A stretch of 64,000 nucleotides of DNA from Robertkochia solimangrovi (GCF_007279655.1 NZ_QKWN01000009.1:62001-126000), one strand, 5' to 3'. Shown: positions 17,719 through 26,573, numbered from the stretch's first letter. Made by a program: numbers and translations. The notes: a model not told the origin generated them from the letters alone.

Positions 17719-19158
17719 ATGATGATTGATTTTTTATATGATAGAGGAAATTTAAAAATAGGTATAGTTCATATTGGAGTGGGGAATTTTCATAGGGCAC
17801 ATCAGCAATATTATACCAATCTTTTATTAAATGATACTTTAGAAAATACATGGGGAATTAGCGGTGCTATGTTACTTCCTAGTGATGAAGTAGCGTACAA
17901 AAACTTACATGATCAAGAGGGAATTTATACGCTTTCTGTTTTTGGCCAATCTGGAGAAGAATTAGTTTACAGAATTGGTTCTTTAATTGAATTGATTTGG
18001 GCAATGGAAAAACCTAATGATTTGATTGAAAGAATTTCTAGTGAAAATACAAGAATAATTACTTTAACAATAACTGAAGGAGGGTATAATTTAAATAAAG
18101 AAACTGGAGAATTTAATTTAGGGAACAAGAAAGTTGTTCACGATATTTTACATCCTCAAGATCCTCAAACAGTATTCGGTTTTGTCGCTGAAGGATTGAG
18201 AAAAAGAATTGTAGCTAATAATGTTCCGATAACAATATTGTCGTGTGATAACTTACTAAATAATGGAGATTCTGCTAAAATGGCTTTTCTGTCTTTTTTT
18301 AAGGTTCAGGATGAAAAACTCTACAATTGGGCGAAAGATAATATTTCTTTTCCCAATAGTATGGTCGATAGAATAACACCTGGAATATCAGCATCTGATA
18401 TTGAGTTTTTAAACTTAAAAAATAATACTAACGATAAAGCGCCGGTTTATTGTGAGGATTTTGTGCAATGGGTAATTGAGGACAATTTTATTTCAGGCCG
18501 TCCAAATTGGGAAAAGGTCGGTGTTCAATTTACCGAGGATGTGAAGTCTTATGAATTCCTCAAATTAAGTCTGCTGAATGGTTCGCATACTCCAATGTTA
18601 TGCTATCCGGCATTTTTAATGGGATATAGGCGGGTAGATGAGGCAATGCAGGATAGCCGAATACGGAAATTATTAAAAGATTTTATGGATAAGGATATAA
18701 CACCGAATATAATTCCTCCTGCAACTATTAATTTGGAGAATTATAAGGAAACGTTATTAAATCGTTTTTCAAATAGTGCTGTAAGTGATCAATTAGAGCG
18801 GTTATGTTTTGATGGAATTTCAAAATTCCCGGTATATATAATGCCAAGTCTTTTAAAATTGATAGACAGAAATCAAGACTCTTTACGAATCGCTATGGGA
18901 ATGGCAGCCTATAGACATTATTTGAAATATAAAAAAGATGATTGTAATGTTACTTACGAGATTAATGAGCCTTGGTTAAGCACCAAGGATCTTGTCTATA
19001 TAGAAGACGAGGATCCAACAAATTTTCTGAAGCTTTCTGCATTTAAAAATAAAGATCTTTTTGAATCAAAAAGGTTTCTTACTGATTTTTTGAATATGGT
19101 TTCGTCAATCAAAAAAAATGGGATGGCGGCAACACTTGAAGTGGTAATAGGTACATAA
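17719..19158 (+). CDS. Mannitol dehydrogenase family protein (polyol/hexuronate dehydrogenase)
   Basis: 479 residues of the long-chain polyol-specific dehydrogenase family (mannitol, arabinitol, fructuronate and altronate oxidoreductases). The N-terminal Rossmann domain begins GIVHIGVGNFHRAHQQ, and the family active-site pattern K-x5-N-x2-H is present as KLSLLNGSHT. The usual MVDRITP motif of fructuronate/mannitol members is also seen. It reduces a keto-sugar or keto-acid with NAD(P)H or the reverse. It heads a short transcript with the aldo/keto reductase at 19216. Confidence 0.85.
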   Translation: MMIDFLYDRGNLKIGIVHIGVGNFHRAHQQYYTNLLLNDTLENTWGISGAMLLPSDEVAYKNLHDQEGIYTLSVFGQSGEELVYRIGSLIELIWAMEKPNDLIERISSENTRIITLTITEGGYNLNKETGEFNLGNKKVVHDILHPQDPQTVFGFVAEGLRKRIVANNVPITILSCDNLLNNGDSAKMAFLSFFKVQDEKLYNWAKDNISFPNSMVDRITPGISASDIEFLNLKNNTNDKAPVYCEDFVQWVIEDNFISGRPNWEKVGVQFTEDVKSYEFLKLSLLNGSHTPMLCYPAFLMGYRRVDEAMQDSRIRKLLKDFMDKDITPNIIPPATINLENYKETLLNRFSNSAVSDQLERLCFDGISKFPVYIMPSLLKLIDRNQDSLRIAMGMAAYRHYLKYKKDDCNVTYEINEPWLSTKDLVYIEDEDPTNFLKLSAFKNKDLFESKRFLTDFLNMVSSIKKNGMAATLEVVIGT

Positions 19159-19215
19159 TAAGAAAATTAAAATTTAGTAAAATAATAGCAAAGTAATTAA
19201 CACACATAATAAATT

Positions 19216-20268
19216 ATGGAATATAGGTTATTAGGTAATTCAGGATTAAAAGTATCTACTATAACATTGGGGACAATGACATTTGGAGGCTCTGATAATT
19301 TTGCCAAAATAGGAAAAATTGGTATTGATGAGGCTAAAAGGATTGTTGATTATAGTATAGATAGCGGGGTTAATTTGATTGACACAGCAAATATGTATTC
19401 TTCAGGATTATCTGAGGAGATAATTGGTCATGTGTTAAATGGTAAGAGGCCGGGAAATGTTCTTATTTCAACAAAAGCAAGGATGTCAATTGGAAATGGT
19501 CCAAATGATGAAGGATATTCAAGATATCATTTAATAAATGAATGCGAAAAGAGTCTTCAAAGATTAAAAACAGATGTGATAGATATTTATTATATGCATG
19601 AGTGGGATGGTCTTACTCCTCAAGAAGAAATGATGGAAGCATTGGATACACTTATTAGACAAGGTAAAGTGCGATATATAGGATGTTCCAACTTTTCTGC
19701 CTGGCATACGATGAAAGCACTAGGTACAAGTAAAGAATATAAATTTCAGCCATTTGTAACCCAGCAAATACATTATACTCTAGAGGCAAGAGAGGCAGAA
19801 TATGAATTATTGCCTATTGGGGTTGATCAGGGGCTTGGTACTTTAGTTTGGAGTCCACTTGCAGGTGGTTTATTATCCGGTAAATATTCAAGAGAAGATC
19901 AATTTCAAGCAGGAACTCGTTTTAGTGAAGGTTGGACTGAACCACCAATTAGAGATTGGGATCGTTTGTGGTCAATAGTGGATGTAATAAAAGATATAGC
20001 TGATTACAGGGAAATATCCCCTGCCCAAGTTTCAATATCATGGCTTTTAACTCGACCATCAATTAGCTCAGTGGTAATAGGTGGACGTACCTTAGAACAA
20101 ATTCAAACCAATATTGAGTCAAATCAAATTAATTTGACTGAGCAAGAATTACATCGTTTAAATGAAGTAAGTAAAATACACTTAATTTATCCGTATTGGC
20201 ATCAGGCAAATTTTGCGAAGAATAGATTAAGTGAAGCCGATAAATCCCTTTTATTAAATTTAGTATAA
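19216..20268 (+). CDS. Aldo/keto reductase (third of the cluster)
   Basis: 350 residues, cytosolic. Starts MEYRLLGNSGLKVSTITLGTMTFGG; catalytic motifs LIDTANMYSSGLSEEIIG (Asp, Tyr), VLISTKARMS (Lys), IDIYYMHEWDG (His). It belongs to the broad AKR group that reduces aldehydes or keto groups of sugars with NADPH. It follows the polyol dehydrogenase by about 60 bp and precedes the second AraC gene by 20 bp, implying co-transcription of all three. Confidence 0.85.
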   Translation: MEYRLLGNSGLKVSTITLGTMTFGGSDNFAKIGKIGIDEAKRIVDYSIDSGVNLIDTANMYSSGLSEEIIGHVLNGKRPGNVLISTKARMSIGNGPNDEGYSRYHLINECEKSLQRLKTDVIDIYYMHEWDGLTPQEEMMEALDTLIRQGKVRYIGCSNFSAWHTMKALGTSKEYKFQPFVTQQIHYTLEAREAEYELLPIGVDQGLGTLVWSPLAGGLLSGKYSREDQFQAGTRFSEGWTEPPIRDWDRLWSIVDVIKDIADYREISPAQVSISWLLTRPSISSVVIGGRTLEQIQTNIESNQINLTEQELHRLNEVSKIHLIYPYWHQANFAKNRLSEADKSLLLNLV

Positions 20269-20287
20269 TTTTTTTGACATAAATTAA

Positions 20288-21172
20288 ATGAAAATCACCA
20301 GCTTCCCTAGTGATTTTGTAAGGTTCCCCCATCTTTATAATGTGCTTGAGTTACCAGGAGTTTCATATATTGCCTCTTTTTCTCAAGCACATATTAATGA
20401 GCCTTTACTGATATATTCAGAAGATGATTTGATTTTATTTGTTGTTAAAGGAAGTCTAAAATTGAAAGTTGGATCAAATAGGTTTTGTGTCGTAAAAAAC
20501 CATTTAGTGATTGTTAAAAAGTCAACTTATTTTGAGATAATTGAATGTGATAGCCCTTTGGATAATCCCATAAATGAAAATCTATTCATTTCGTTAAATG
20601 AATCATTCTTAATAAATTTTATTAATTCAGAATATATTCAGAATTCCAAAATATTACCTAATGCGTATAGTCCGGTTTTTAAGTATCGATATGGAGAAGT
20701 ATTAATTACAATTACTAACTCAATACTGCTGTATTTAAAGGAGAAAAATGATATTTTTTATCCTTATCTGTTTCGTATTAAAGTAGAAGAAATACTTTTC
20801 GGAATTGCTTATACAAGTTTCGATGCAATTTCAATTTTATTTCATTTCCCAAAACAAATTCTAAAATCTGAAATTCCAGAAATTATGGAGAATAATTATT
20901 TAAGGCCAGTAACTCTATCAGATTTGGCTAGGATGTCGGGAAGAAGTTTGTCAAGTTTTAGACGTGATTTTCAGTTAATTTATAAGCAATTACCAGGTAG
21001 ATGGATTCAAGGAAAACGGATGGAGAAAGCCTTTGAATTATTAAGTAATAATAATGAAATAAGTATTTCAAACGTATGCTATAGTGTGGGTTATGAAAAC
21101 ACGTCACACTTTTCCAGATTGTTTAAAAACTATTATGGGTTTCCTCCTAGTAAAATTAATCATAATGGTTAA
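20288..21172 (+). CDS. AraC-family transcriptional regulator (second)
   Basis: 294 residues; the C-terminal AraC DNA-binding domain (about 200-290) shows LARMSGRSLSSFRRDFQ (first HTH) and ISNVCYSVGYENTSHFSRLFKNYYGFPPSK (second HTH). The N-terminal half is a divergent sensor domain. It closes the sugar cluster 20 bp after an aldo/keto reductase, and could regulate the 17.7-20.3 kb transcript. Confidence 0.9.
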   Translation: MKITSFPSDFVRFPHLYNVLELPGVSYIASFSQAHINEPLLIYSEDDLILFVVKGSLKLKVGSNRFCVVKNHLVIVKKSTYFEIIECDSPLDNPINENLFISLNESFLINFINSEYIQNSKILPNAYSPVFKYRYGEVLITITNSILLYLKEKNDIFYPYLFRIKVEEILFGIAYTSFDAISILFHFPKQILKSEIPEIMENNYLRPVTLSDLARMSGRSLSSFRRDFQLIYKQLPGRWIQGKRMEKAFELLSNNNEISISNVCYSVGYENTSHFSRLFKNYYGFPPSKINHNG

Positions 21173-21375
21173 AATTTTGAATCCTACTAAAGGTGATTAT
21201 TTACATATTCATATAGATTAGTGAAAATTTATTTTTATTTGGTTTTATGTAATTATAAAGGCTATTAAATCTATTTTCCATAGCTAATACATTGTAAATT
21301 ATATATCTCGTTTGATTGTGTACGTCTTCAAACTAATTTGGACACTTTAGATTCAAATCTAAGCTAGCACTAAGA

Positions 21376-22359
21376 TTATAAAAATAACATTTTTTCTTGT
21401 TGATACAACCGTCTTCTTTTAGCCAAGGTTTGTTGTTTAATAATTGCTCTTTGTTCTAAAATTTTATCAGCTCTCCCGTAATATACATCGGCTGGAGTCA
21501 TGTTGCTCAAAGACTCATGATAGCGATTGTTATTATAGTTGTCCACGAACTTTTCCAGCGCTTCCATTAACTCATCTGGATGGTAAAAATTATCTAGTTT
21601 CACCACATTTTTCATAGTCCTGTGATAGCGCTCTATTTTCCCCTGGGTTTGAGGATGTAATGGCTTTCCGTGAACTTGCTTGATATTTAAATCATCCTTT
21701 AAATATTGTTTCAATTCATTAGCTATATAGCACGGACCGTTATCAGAGAGTAATTTTGGTTTTTGTTTGGTTTTTAATTTGGCCTTCTCAATGGCCCTTA
21801 TTACTGTTCTTTTAACATCTTGGGCTTTCATAGAGTTACACAGTTCCCAGTGCACGATATAACGGCTGTAATCATCTAACACCGTACTTAAATAATACCA
21901 TCCCCATCCAACGACTTTAAAATAAGTAAAGTCAGTTTGCCACATTTGATGTACAAATTGCGTTTTATCCTTGAATTCGTTTGATGCTGAAATCAGGATA
22001 TGATTAGGAGCCGGAATAAGATCACGCTCTTTTAAAATGCGGTAAACGCTGGATTCAGATATGTAAACCCTTTGCTCATCGGTTATTTTAACAGCTAATT
22101 CCCGGGATGATAATTCTGTCTGTTCCAGGGCGAGTTCTACTACTAAATCTTTCTGATCCTCCGGAATACTGTTCCATTGTCTGTTGGATGTTCTTATCGA
22201 CGGTTTAAGCCCGTCATAACCGTATTCAAGATAATTCTGATACCATTTGTAAAAGGAACTTCTAGAAATACCGTATTCTTCTAAAGTTCGTTTAACCCCT
22301 ATTCCGCTACGAGTAACCTCTTGGATAATCGCTAATTTTTCATTTGCTGTCAGCCTCAT
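21376..22359 (-). CDS. IS3-family transposase OrfB
   Basis: 327 residues: N-terminal helix-turn-helix segments, then an rve integrase core with the DDE triad: Asp in WQTDFTYF, Asp in LLSDNGPCY, and Glu in QGKIERYHRTMK. The frame is open upstream of the ATG and joins orfA after a -1 shift at an A8 run (22400-22407 on this strand), so the active enzyme is probably an OrfAB fusion. Its last codons recur in the relic at 1075-1220. Confidence 0.9.
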   Translation of the reverse strand: MRLTANEKLAIIQEVTRSGIGVKRTLEEYGISRSSFYKWYQNYLEYGYDGLKPSIRTSNRQWNSIPEDQKDLVVELALEQTELSSRELAVKITDEQRVYISESSVYRILKERDLIPAPNHILISASNEFKDKTQFVHQMWQTDFTYFKVVGWGWYYLSTVLDDYSRYIVHWELCNSMKAQDVKRTVIRAIEKAKLKTKQKPKLLSDNGPCYIANELKQYLKDDLNIKQVHGKPLHPQTQGKIERYHRTMKNVVKLDNFYHPDELMEALEKFVDNYNNNRYHESLSNMTPADVYYGRADKILEQRAIIKQQTLAKRRRLYQQEKMLFL

Positions 22360-22379
22360 ATACTTTTTATATTTACTGA

Positions 22380-22733
22380 TTAATCCAGCATATCCGAGGT
22401 TTTTTTTACGATGTCATAGCGTATGACCAAGTCGGCTAACGCCTCCTTTAATCGCGCATTTTCTCTTCTAAGATCAGCGACTTCGTCACTCGTTGCTTCA
22501 CGTGTGATATCACCTGCTAATCTTTTTTTACCAGCTTCTAGAAACTCTTTATTCCATTTGTAAAACTGTGATTGAGCGATACTGTATTTTCTACATAATT
22601 CTGCTACTGAAGTCTCTGCTCTTATGGCTTCCATAACAATTAGAATCTTTTGTTCAGCAGTAAATATTCTTCGTGTGTTTTTACGAATATCTTTTACAAA
22701 AGTTTCAGCAGATTTCTTTTTTAGTGTTCCCAT
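22380..22733 (-). CDS. IS3-family transposase OrfA
   Basis: 117 residues: helix-turn-helix (TAEQKILIVMEAIRAETSVAELCRKYSIAQSQFYKW) followed by a leucine-zipper-like helix (VADLRRENARLKEALADLVIRYDIVKK). It binds the IS ends and multimerises with OrfAB. It ends just after the A8 slippery run; a -1 shift there continues as NLGYAGLISKYKKY into OrfB without a stop. Confidence 0.9.
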   Translation of the reverse strand: MGTLKKKSAETFVKDIRKNTRRIFTAEQKILIVMEAIRAETSVAELCRKYSIAQSQFYKWNKEFLEAGKKRLAGDITREATSDEVADLRRENARLKEALADLVIRYDIVKKTSDMLD

Positions 22734-22809
22734 AATTAAATTTAAATTACTAATAAAAACACTAGCTTATTTTATAATTGGAGATGTCCACTTTTTGCTG
22801 ACGATTTAC

Positions 22810-23280
22810 ATGTTTGAGAAAAATATCGGAGGTATGCAGGTGCTTTTTAAGAAAATCCACAATGTAAGCTTCCGTTGTGGTATAGTTTTTTAGGGTACCT
22901 TGTTTTAAAACACCGGTCATTTTATTTTTATGGTAGGATAGTAAGTGTATTAATGTGGCATGTTTTTGATCATTACCCAGAAATCGGGATTTAACTGCTA
23001 ATGCAGAAATAATTTGTCCTTCCTTTAATAAACTGTCATAAGCATTATACAGTAAGGTTTTGGTTTCGTCAATCTTTTTATTGAGCTGTTGACTTTCAAT
23101 ACTGCTTCCGTAAAGTTTTGAAGCCGATTGATTCCAACGGTTTGTTGGAAGACTTCGTTTGAGACTGATTTCAATGGATTGGCCGTTAACGGTAATTCTG
23201 GTGTAAAGCAGTGCGGTTTCAGGTTGATTTTTCTTTTTACGAATAAAGAATGAAATGGAGAAAGTTTGAGTTGTACGCAT
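22810..23280 (-). pseudogene. Tyrosine recombinase N-terminal part, truncated by IS insertion
   Basis: The frame begins MRTTQTFSISFFIRKKKNQPETALLYTRITVNGQ, the Arm-DNA-binding domain (type 5) of Bacteroidota tyrosine recombinases, and continues into the SAM-like core-binding domain (HLLSYHKNKMTGVLKQGTLKNY). The IS right end cuts it after about 157 residues and no catalytic domain follows. The catalytic-only integrase at 35817 is the complementary part of the same protein type. Beside its start lie two arm-type repeats and a tRNA-Pro-like att remnant. Confidence 0.75.
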
Positions 23281-23384
23281 CTTTTCGTTGTTTTAAATGA
23301 AACAATAATTTGAGGTACGAAAGCCAAACTATTTTATATGTACTGAAAATCAGTAGGAGCGGGGATTACAAGATACAAAAAATG

Positions 23385-23433
23385 AACTCACGATTAACTC
23401 ACGATTTAGACCCATAACTCACGATTAACTCAC
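23385..23433. repeat. Two arm-type repeats AACTCACGATTAACTCAC
   Basis: Copies at 23385-23402 and 23416-23433, identical to that at 771-788, with a partial third overlapping at 23397. They lie about 100 bp upstream of the truncated integrase and 110 bp from the att remnant. Confidence 0.5.
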
Positions 23434-23470
23434 ATTAATAATGATGTTATTTAGTTCATTTTAGCGCATT

Positions 23471-23511
23471 AAAAAAGGGTAACTACATGTAAACCATGTA
23501 ATTACCCTTTT
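23471..23511. terminator. Bidirectional hairpin terminator
   Basis: Long stem AAAAGGGTAA-c-TACATG / CATGTA-a-TTACCCTTTT with a 5-nt loop and A/T tracts on both sides. It lies between the integrase fragment and the att remnant and would insulate the element from its neighbour. Confidence 0.7.
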
Positions 23512-23538
23512 AATTACCGTAATTTGGTATCTCAAAAA

Positions 23539-23552
23539 GTCGGGGTGGCAGG
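23539..23552. repeat. Partial tRNA-Pro att remnant
   Basis: Fourteen bases identical to the tRNA-Pro 3' end (GTCGGGGTGGCAGG) as at 36736-36749, again just beyond an integrase gene. It may mark the junction of two elements inside the island. Confidence 0.4.
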
Positions 23553-23760
23553 CTGTATGTGAAAAATTCCTGACACCGTATATCCATTGTTAATATTTGA
23601 TCTTCAATAATTTATGCGTACCGAATTACGCATTTGAATCAAAAATAAAGAACTTTTGGAGGTATTATTTGACCTCGGTTAAAATTTTATTATTAAGATA
23701 CAGAAATTGATAATAAATATAAAAATAGGATAAAATCAATTATTCCAAAAGACTAATAAT

Positions 23761-24237
23761 TTATTTTTCAAGAATAAAAAAAGGTTCAGTTTTATATGAT
23801 TCATCCCAAATGTATTCTTCATTCATCCAAATTGATTTTATTAATTCAGATCTGTTGGTTCTTGCTATTTCAACACGAATAGTATCTTTTTCATTTTCTG
23901 ACCATTGTATTATTGTCTCTGGTTTATCTTCATTTATATCATTGTTGATGAAAACTCTGATACGATAATTATTTGCATGTTTATAAATTAGAAAATTCTT
24001 TGGATGGTCTAAACTTGAATCGTAAAATTCTACATATTTACCATTATTTAAATACAATAATTTAATTTGTGATTCATCATAAGAATTTGAATTTTCAGGA
24101 TCTAACATATCATTTCCTTGATTATCCCTTACCTCGAATTCTATCATAGTATCTAGAACAAAATTATCTTGATTTTCATCAGAATTACTACAGCTGGAAA
24201 GAGCTAATAGCATAAGTATAAAAATATTTTTCATCAT
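23761..24237 (-). CDS. Small lipoprotein coupled to C10 protease; candidate inhibitor
   Basis: 158 residues with a lipoprotein signal (LMLLALSSC). The rest is acidic and beta-rich with no family I recognise. Its start codon lies 1 bp beyond the stop of the C10 protease gene, so the two are co-translated. In Bacteroides, C10 proteases are encoded with small exported inhibitors (Spi/staphostatin-like); by position this is a candidate inhibitor or chaperone, but sequence alone does not show it. Confidence 0.55.
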   Translation of the reverse strand: MMKNIFILMLLALSSCSNSDENQDNFVLDTMIEFEVRDNQGNDMLDPENSNSYDESQIKLLYLNNGKYVEFYDSSLDHPKNFLIYKHANNYRIRVFINNDINEDKPETIIQWSENEKDTIRVEIARTNRSELIKSIWMNEEYIWDESYKTEPFFILEK

Positions 24238-24238
24238 T

Positions 24239-25504
24239 TTATGGTATTATATTATATATCATTTTTACATCATAATTAAAAGTATAATTTCCTGGATCGA
24301 AATTATTAAATCCATACCATCCATTTTCATTTCCGGACCAACCCCAATTCATATGGAAATAAAGATAAGAAACAGCGGTAATTAAATCACCATTATCATC
24401 AAATATACAAGTTTTACTTCTACGAAAACCATCACATACCCACATGTGTCCATCAGCGTAAGAATGGAAAATCCACCAGCCGGCATCTCTACCGCCACCT
24501 AATATTACTGGACGATTATACCTTAATTGTTGTTCTACCGTATTGTAATTATAACTTGATTGATTTGCACTTGTATAACCAAAATGGTTTTTTAAAAAAT
24601 TAGCAGTATTGTAATCTTTATCCACACCAGTACCATCACAGTCATAACTTATATCGGATATGTTATCATGAATATTTTTTAGTAAGCCTGCAGTTGATGA
24701 CGTAGCATAAAGATCTGGCATATTCGACCAATTAAAAGTTGTAGGATAGTTATGATACTTTAAAACCTGTGCTATTGCAATTGGTACGCATCCAGCGAAA
24801 ACCTTGTCATTTGAATAACATGCATCCGCACAGCTTAATGTTGGAAGTAAATCATTGAAGCCACATCTTTGGCCCCATTCCGTTGTCAGCAATGGACCTC
24901 GCTGTTCAAACTCATCATAACATTCATTTGGGTCAACAGGATCCTCTTTATAGTTGGTGTCAGATTTATTTAAATTATTTTCCCTTTTAAAATAATCGTT
25001 TAAATTTTGAGGAGATTCCAATTTACTCCATTCTGATTTTACATATTCCGGTTGTTCTAAATTTTTAAGTCTAATAGTTTTAATTTTATTTTTTGTATTG
25101 CCTAACCATTCTATTAACCCTGTAGAATATTCATTCGCATCTGTTCTGAATTCATTTTTGTCAGAATAAGCTAAAATAGGTGATATTCGATTATCCGCAG
25201 CTAATATAATCCATCCTCCATAGTGATAATTAATTATATAGAAGAGTATATTTCCTTCTTCATCCGGAACAGACGTAATTTCATAGTCATTCTCATTATT
25301 TGATTTATTTTGAAGAGGATTTTTAGCATTATTAGTTAGGATAATGTTTTCAGCAACTTTAATTGCCATTTCGTGATTAACATTGTAAGGATTTGATTGT
25401 AAATTTTCAATTTTAGATGAGTCTTCTTTTGTACAAGAATAGAAAAATAGGAAAGTAAAAATGTAAAATATGCATTTCTTTAGTAGTAGATTGTTTTTCT
25501 TCAT
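24239..25504 (-). CDS. C10 (streptopain-like) cysteine protease lipoprotein
   Basis: 421 residues. Lipobox FFYSC at about residue 24, a propeptide (about 40-180) containing the GGWIILAADNRISPILAYS motif of Spi-type prodomains, then the papain-like catalytic domain: C239 in FAGCVPIAIAQVLKYHNYP, catalytic His in GHMWVCDGF (H353), and the closing WGWSGNENGWYGF motif. Related proteases (SpeB, Bacteroides Bfp, periodontain) degrade host or environmental proteins and mature by autocleavage. A lipoprotein anchor suggests a surface or periplasmic location. Confidence 0.9.
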   Translation of the reverse strand: MKKNNLLLKKCIFYIFTFLFFYSCTKEDSSKIENLQSNPYNVNHEMAIKVAENIILTNNAKNPLQNKSNNENDYEITSVPDEEGNILFYIINYHYGGWIILAADNRISPILAYSDKNEFRTDANEYSTGLIEWLGNTKNKIKTIRLKNLEQPEYVKSEWSKLESPQNLNDYFKRENNLNKSDTNYKEDPVDPNECYDEFEQRGPLLTTEWGQRCGFNDLLPTLSCADACYSNDKVFAGCVPIAIAQVLKYHNYPTTFNWSNMPDLYATSSTAGLLKNIHDNISDISYDCDGTGVDKDYNTANFLKNHFGYTSANQSSYNYNTVEQQLRYNRPVILGGGRDAGWWIFHSYADGHMWVCDGFRRSKTCIFDDNGDLITAVSYLYFHMNWGWSGNENGWYGFNNFDPGNYTFNYDVKMIYNIIP

Positions 25505-25938
25505 TGTTTTGCTTTTAAATTTTGAACCAATTTTTAATAAATAAATTATCTAACTATGTGATTTTTATAGAAATCGCATAGGATAAAATCATTGAAAAAT
25601 TATCGGTTTAGGGGAGAATTTGATTAAACTTAAAAATATTTTTTAATTGCTCAAAATTTTTTAACAAGAAAGTTCTGTGTAAATAGAATATTTTTTATTA
25701 AAAATTGATTCTGATTTTTAATAAATCTACCATTTTAACTCATTTGATATATTATTACGATTATAAATAGAGTATACTATGCATAGCTACGGTAAAAGCA
25801 AAGTTTAAATCTTTTAAGTGAGTAATGAATGCTTAATTATTATATGGAAAATTCAGTTGAATTGACTAACAATATTGTCTATGGTTAAATTTTCTAATAG
25901 TGAATTTATAGTACTTTAAGCAATGTAGAGATAGACAA
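25505..25938. other. AT-rich gap
   Basis: No gene, hairpin or repeat stands out. It must hold the promoter for the leftward protease gene, which I cannot locate. Confidence 0.4.
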
Positions 25939-26199
25939 CTAATTATTTAACTCTTGAATTTTTAGATTAGAATTAATATCTTCTACTCTTCGATAAAATT
26001 CTGAAAGGGGAATTTTGAAATATTTACATAGCTCAAAAATTGTACTTGTAGAAGGATCGTGATTGGTGGTTTCAATTCTTCCAATATGTATTCCAGTATC
26101 ATCTTTAACCATTTGCTGACTTAATTCTCTTTCAGCTCGAAGTTCTTTAAGAACTAATGAGATGCTGGATAGAAGATCATTATTTTTTATTTTTTTCAT
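25939..26199 (-). CDS. XRE-family helix-turn-helix regulator
   Basis: 86 residues from MKKIKNND. The Xre/Cro HTH spans about 12-66: LKELRAERELSQQMVKDDTGIHIGRIETTNHDPSTSTIFELCKYF. An upstream ATG at 26238 would prepend a Phe-rich run and is less likely. It is divergent from the sigma/dCas12f operon and separated from it by the 111-bp palindrome, so it might control that operon (inference). Confidence 0.85.
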   Translation of the reverse strand: MKKIKNNDLLSSISLVLKELRAERELSQQMVKDDTGIHIGRIETTNHDPSTSTIFELCKYFKIPLSEFYRRVEDINSNLKIQELNN

Positions 26200-26346
26200 A
26201 TACAATCCAAAGGGAAAGAGAAAAAAAAACAAACACAATTACATGTATGTGATTACGATTTTATATATTTATCCAACTATTTAGAAATAGTAGTTAAATT
26301 AGCGATTCTTCTGAAAGAAAATATTAGAAGTAATTGCTTTGAGTCT

Positions 26347-26457
26347 TGTATAGGAAAACTGGTAATTTTTATGTACACGAGACGATAAGTAGATTAGCTC
26401 ACAACCCGGGTGTGGGCTCACTTATTCGTGTACAGGTATACCAGTACCTCCTATACA
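26347..26457. repeat. 111-bp near-perfect interrupted palindrome upstream of sigma gene
   Basis: Paired blocks from outside to inside: TGTATAGGA/TCCTATACA, ACTGGTA/TACCAGT, TGTACACGA/(T)CGTGTACA, ATAAGT/ACTTAT, AGCTCACA/TGTGGGCT around ACCCGGG. It could be a cruciform operator, a structured leader RNA or a MITE. Its right arm contains the guide-2 match at 26410-26426. Confidence 0.75.
26409..26426 (+). promoter_or_regulatory. Putative dCas12f guide-2 target with 5' G
   Basis: GTGTGGGCTCACTTATT at 26410-26426 matches the first 17 nt of guide 2 (28575 onward) at 15 positions, with perfect identity in positions 1-7 and 11-17, and a G immediately 5' (26409). It faces the sigma gene, whose ATG is about 165 bp downstream, as needed for RNA-guided self-activation. 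Confidence 0.45.
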
Positions 26458-26573
26458 GTAAGTTGAGTTCCACACCTTTTTTTATTTATAAGGTTATATA
26501 CTCAATATTCTTTCAAAGCTTTCTTCTTTCTCTAACATAAGGTATCGCTTAGTCTAATTTAATAAGTGCTATT

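Larger units (their letters stand above)
21333..22809 (-). mobile_element. IS3-family insertion sequence (intact)
   Basis: Two overlapping-frame transposase genes flanked by matching ends: inward TGGACA cores (TTTGGACACTTT on the left, AGTGGACATCTC on the right). Exact outer limits are uncertain, but the sequence shared with the relics at 1075 and 4829 starts at ACTAATTTGG on the left and ends at GACGATTTACA on the right. No clear target duplication is visible. Its right end truncates an integrase gene, and the missing integrase half is not found on the other side. Confidence 0.8.
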
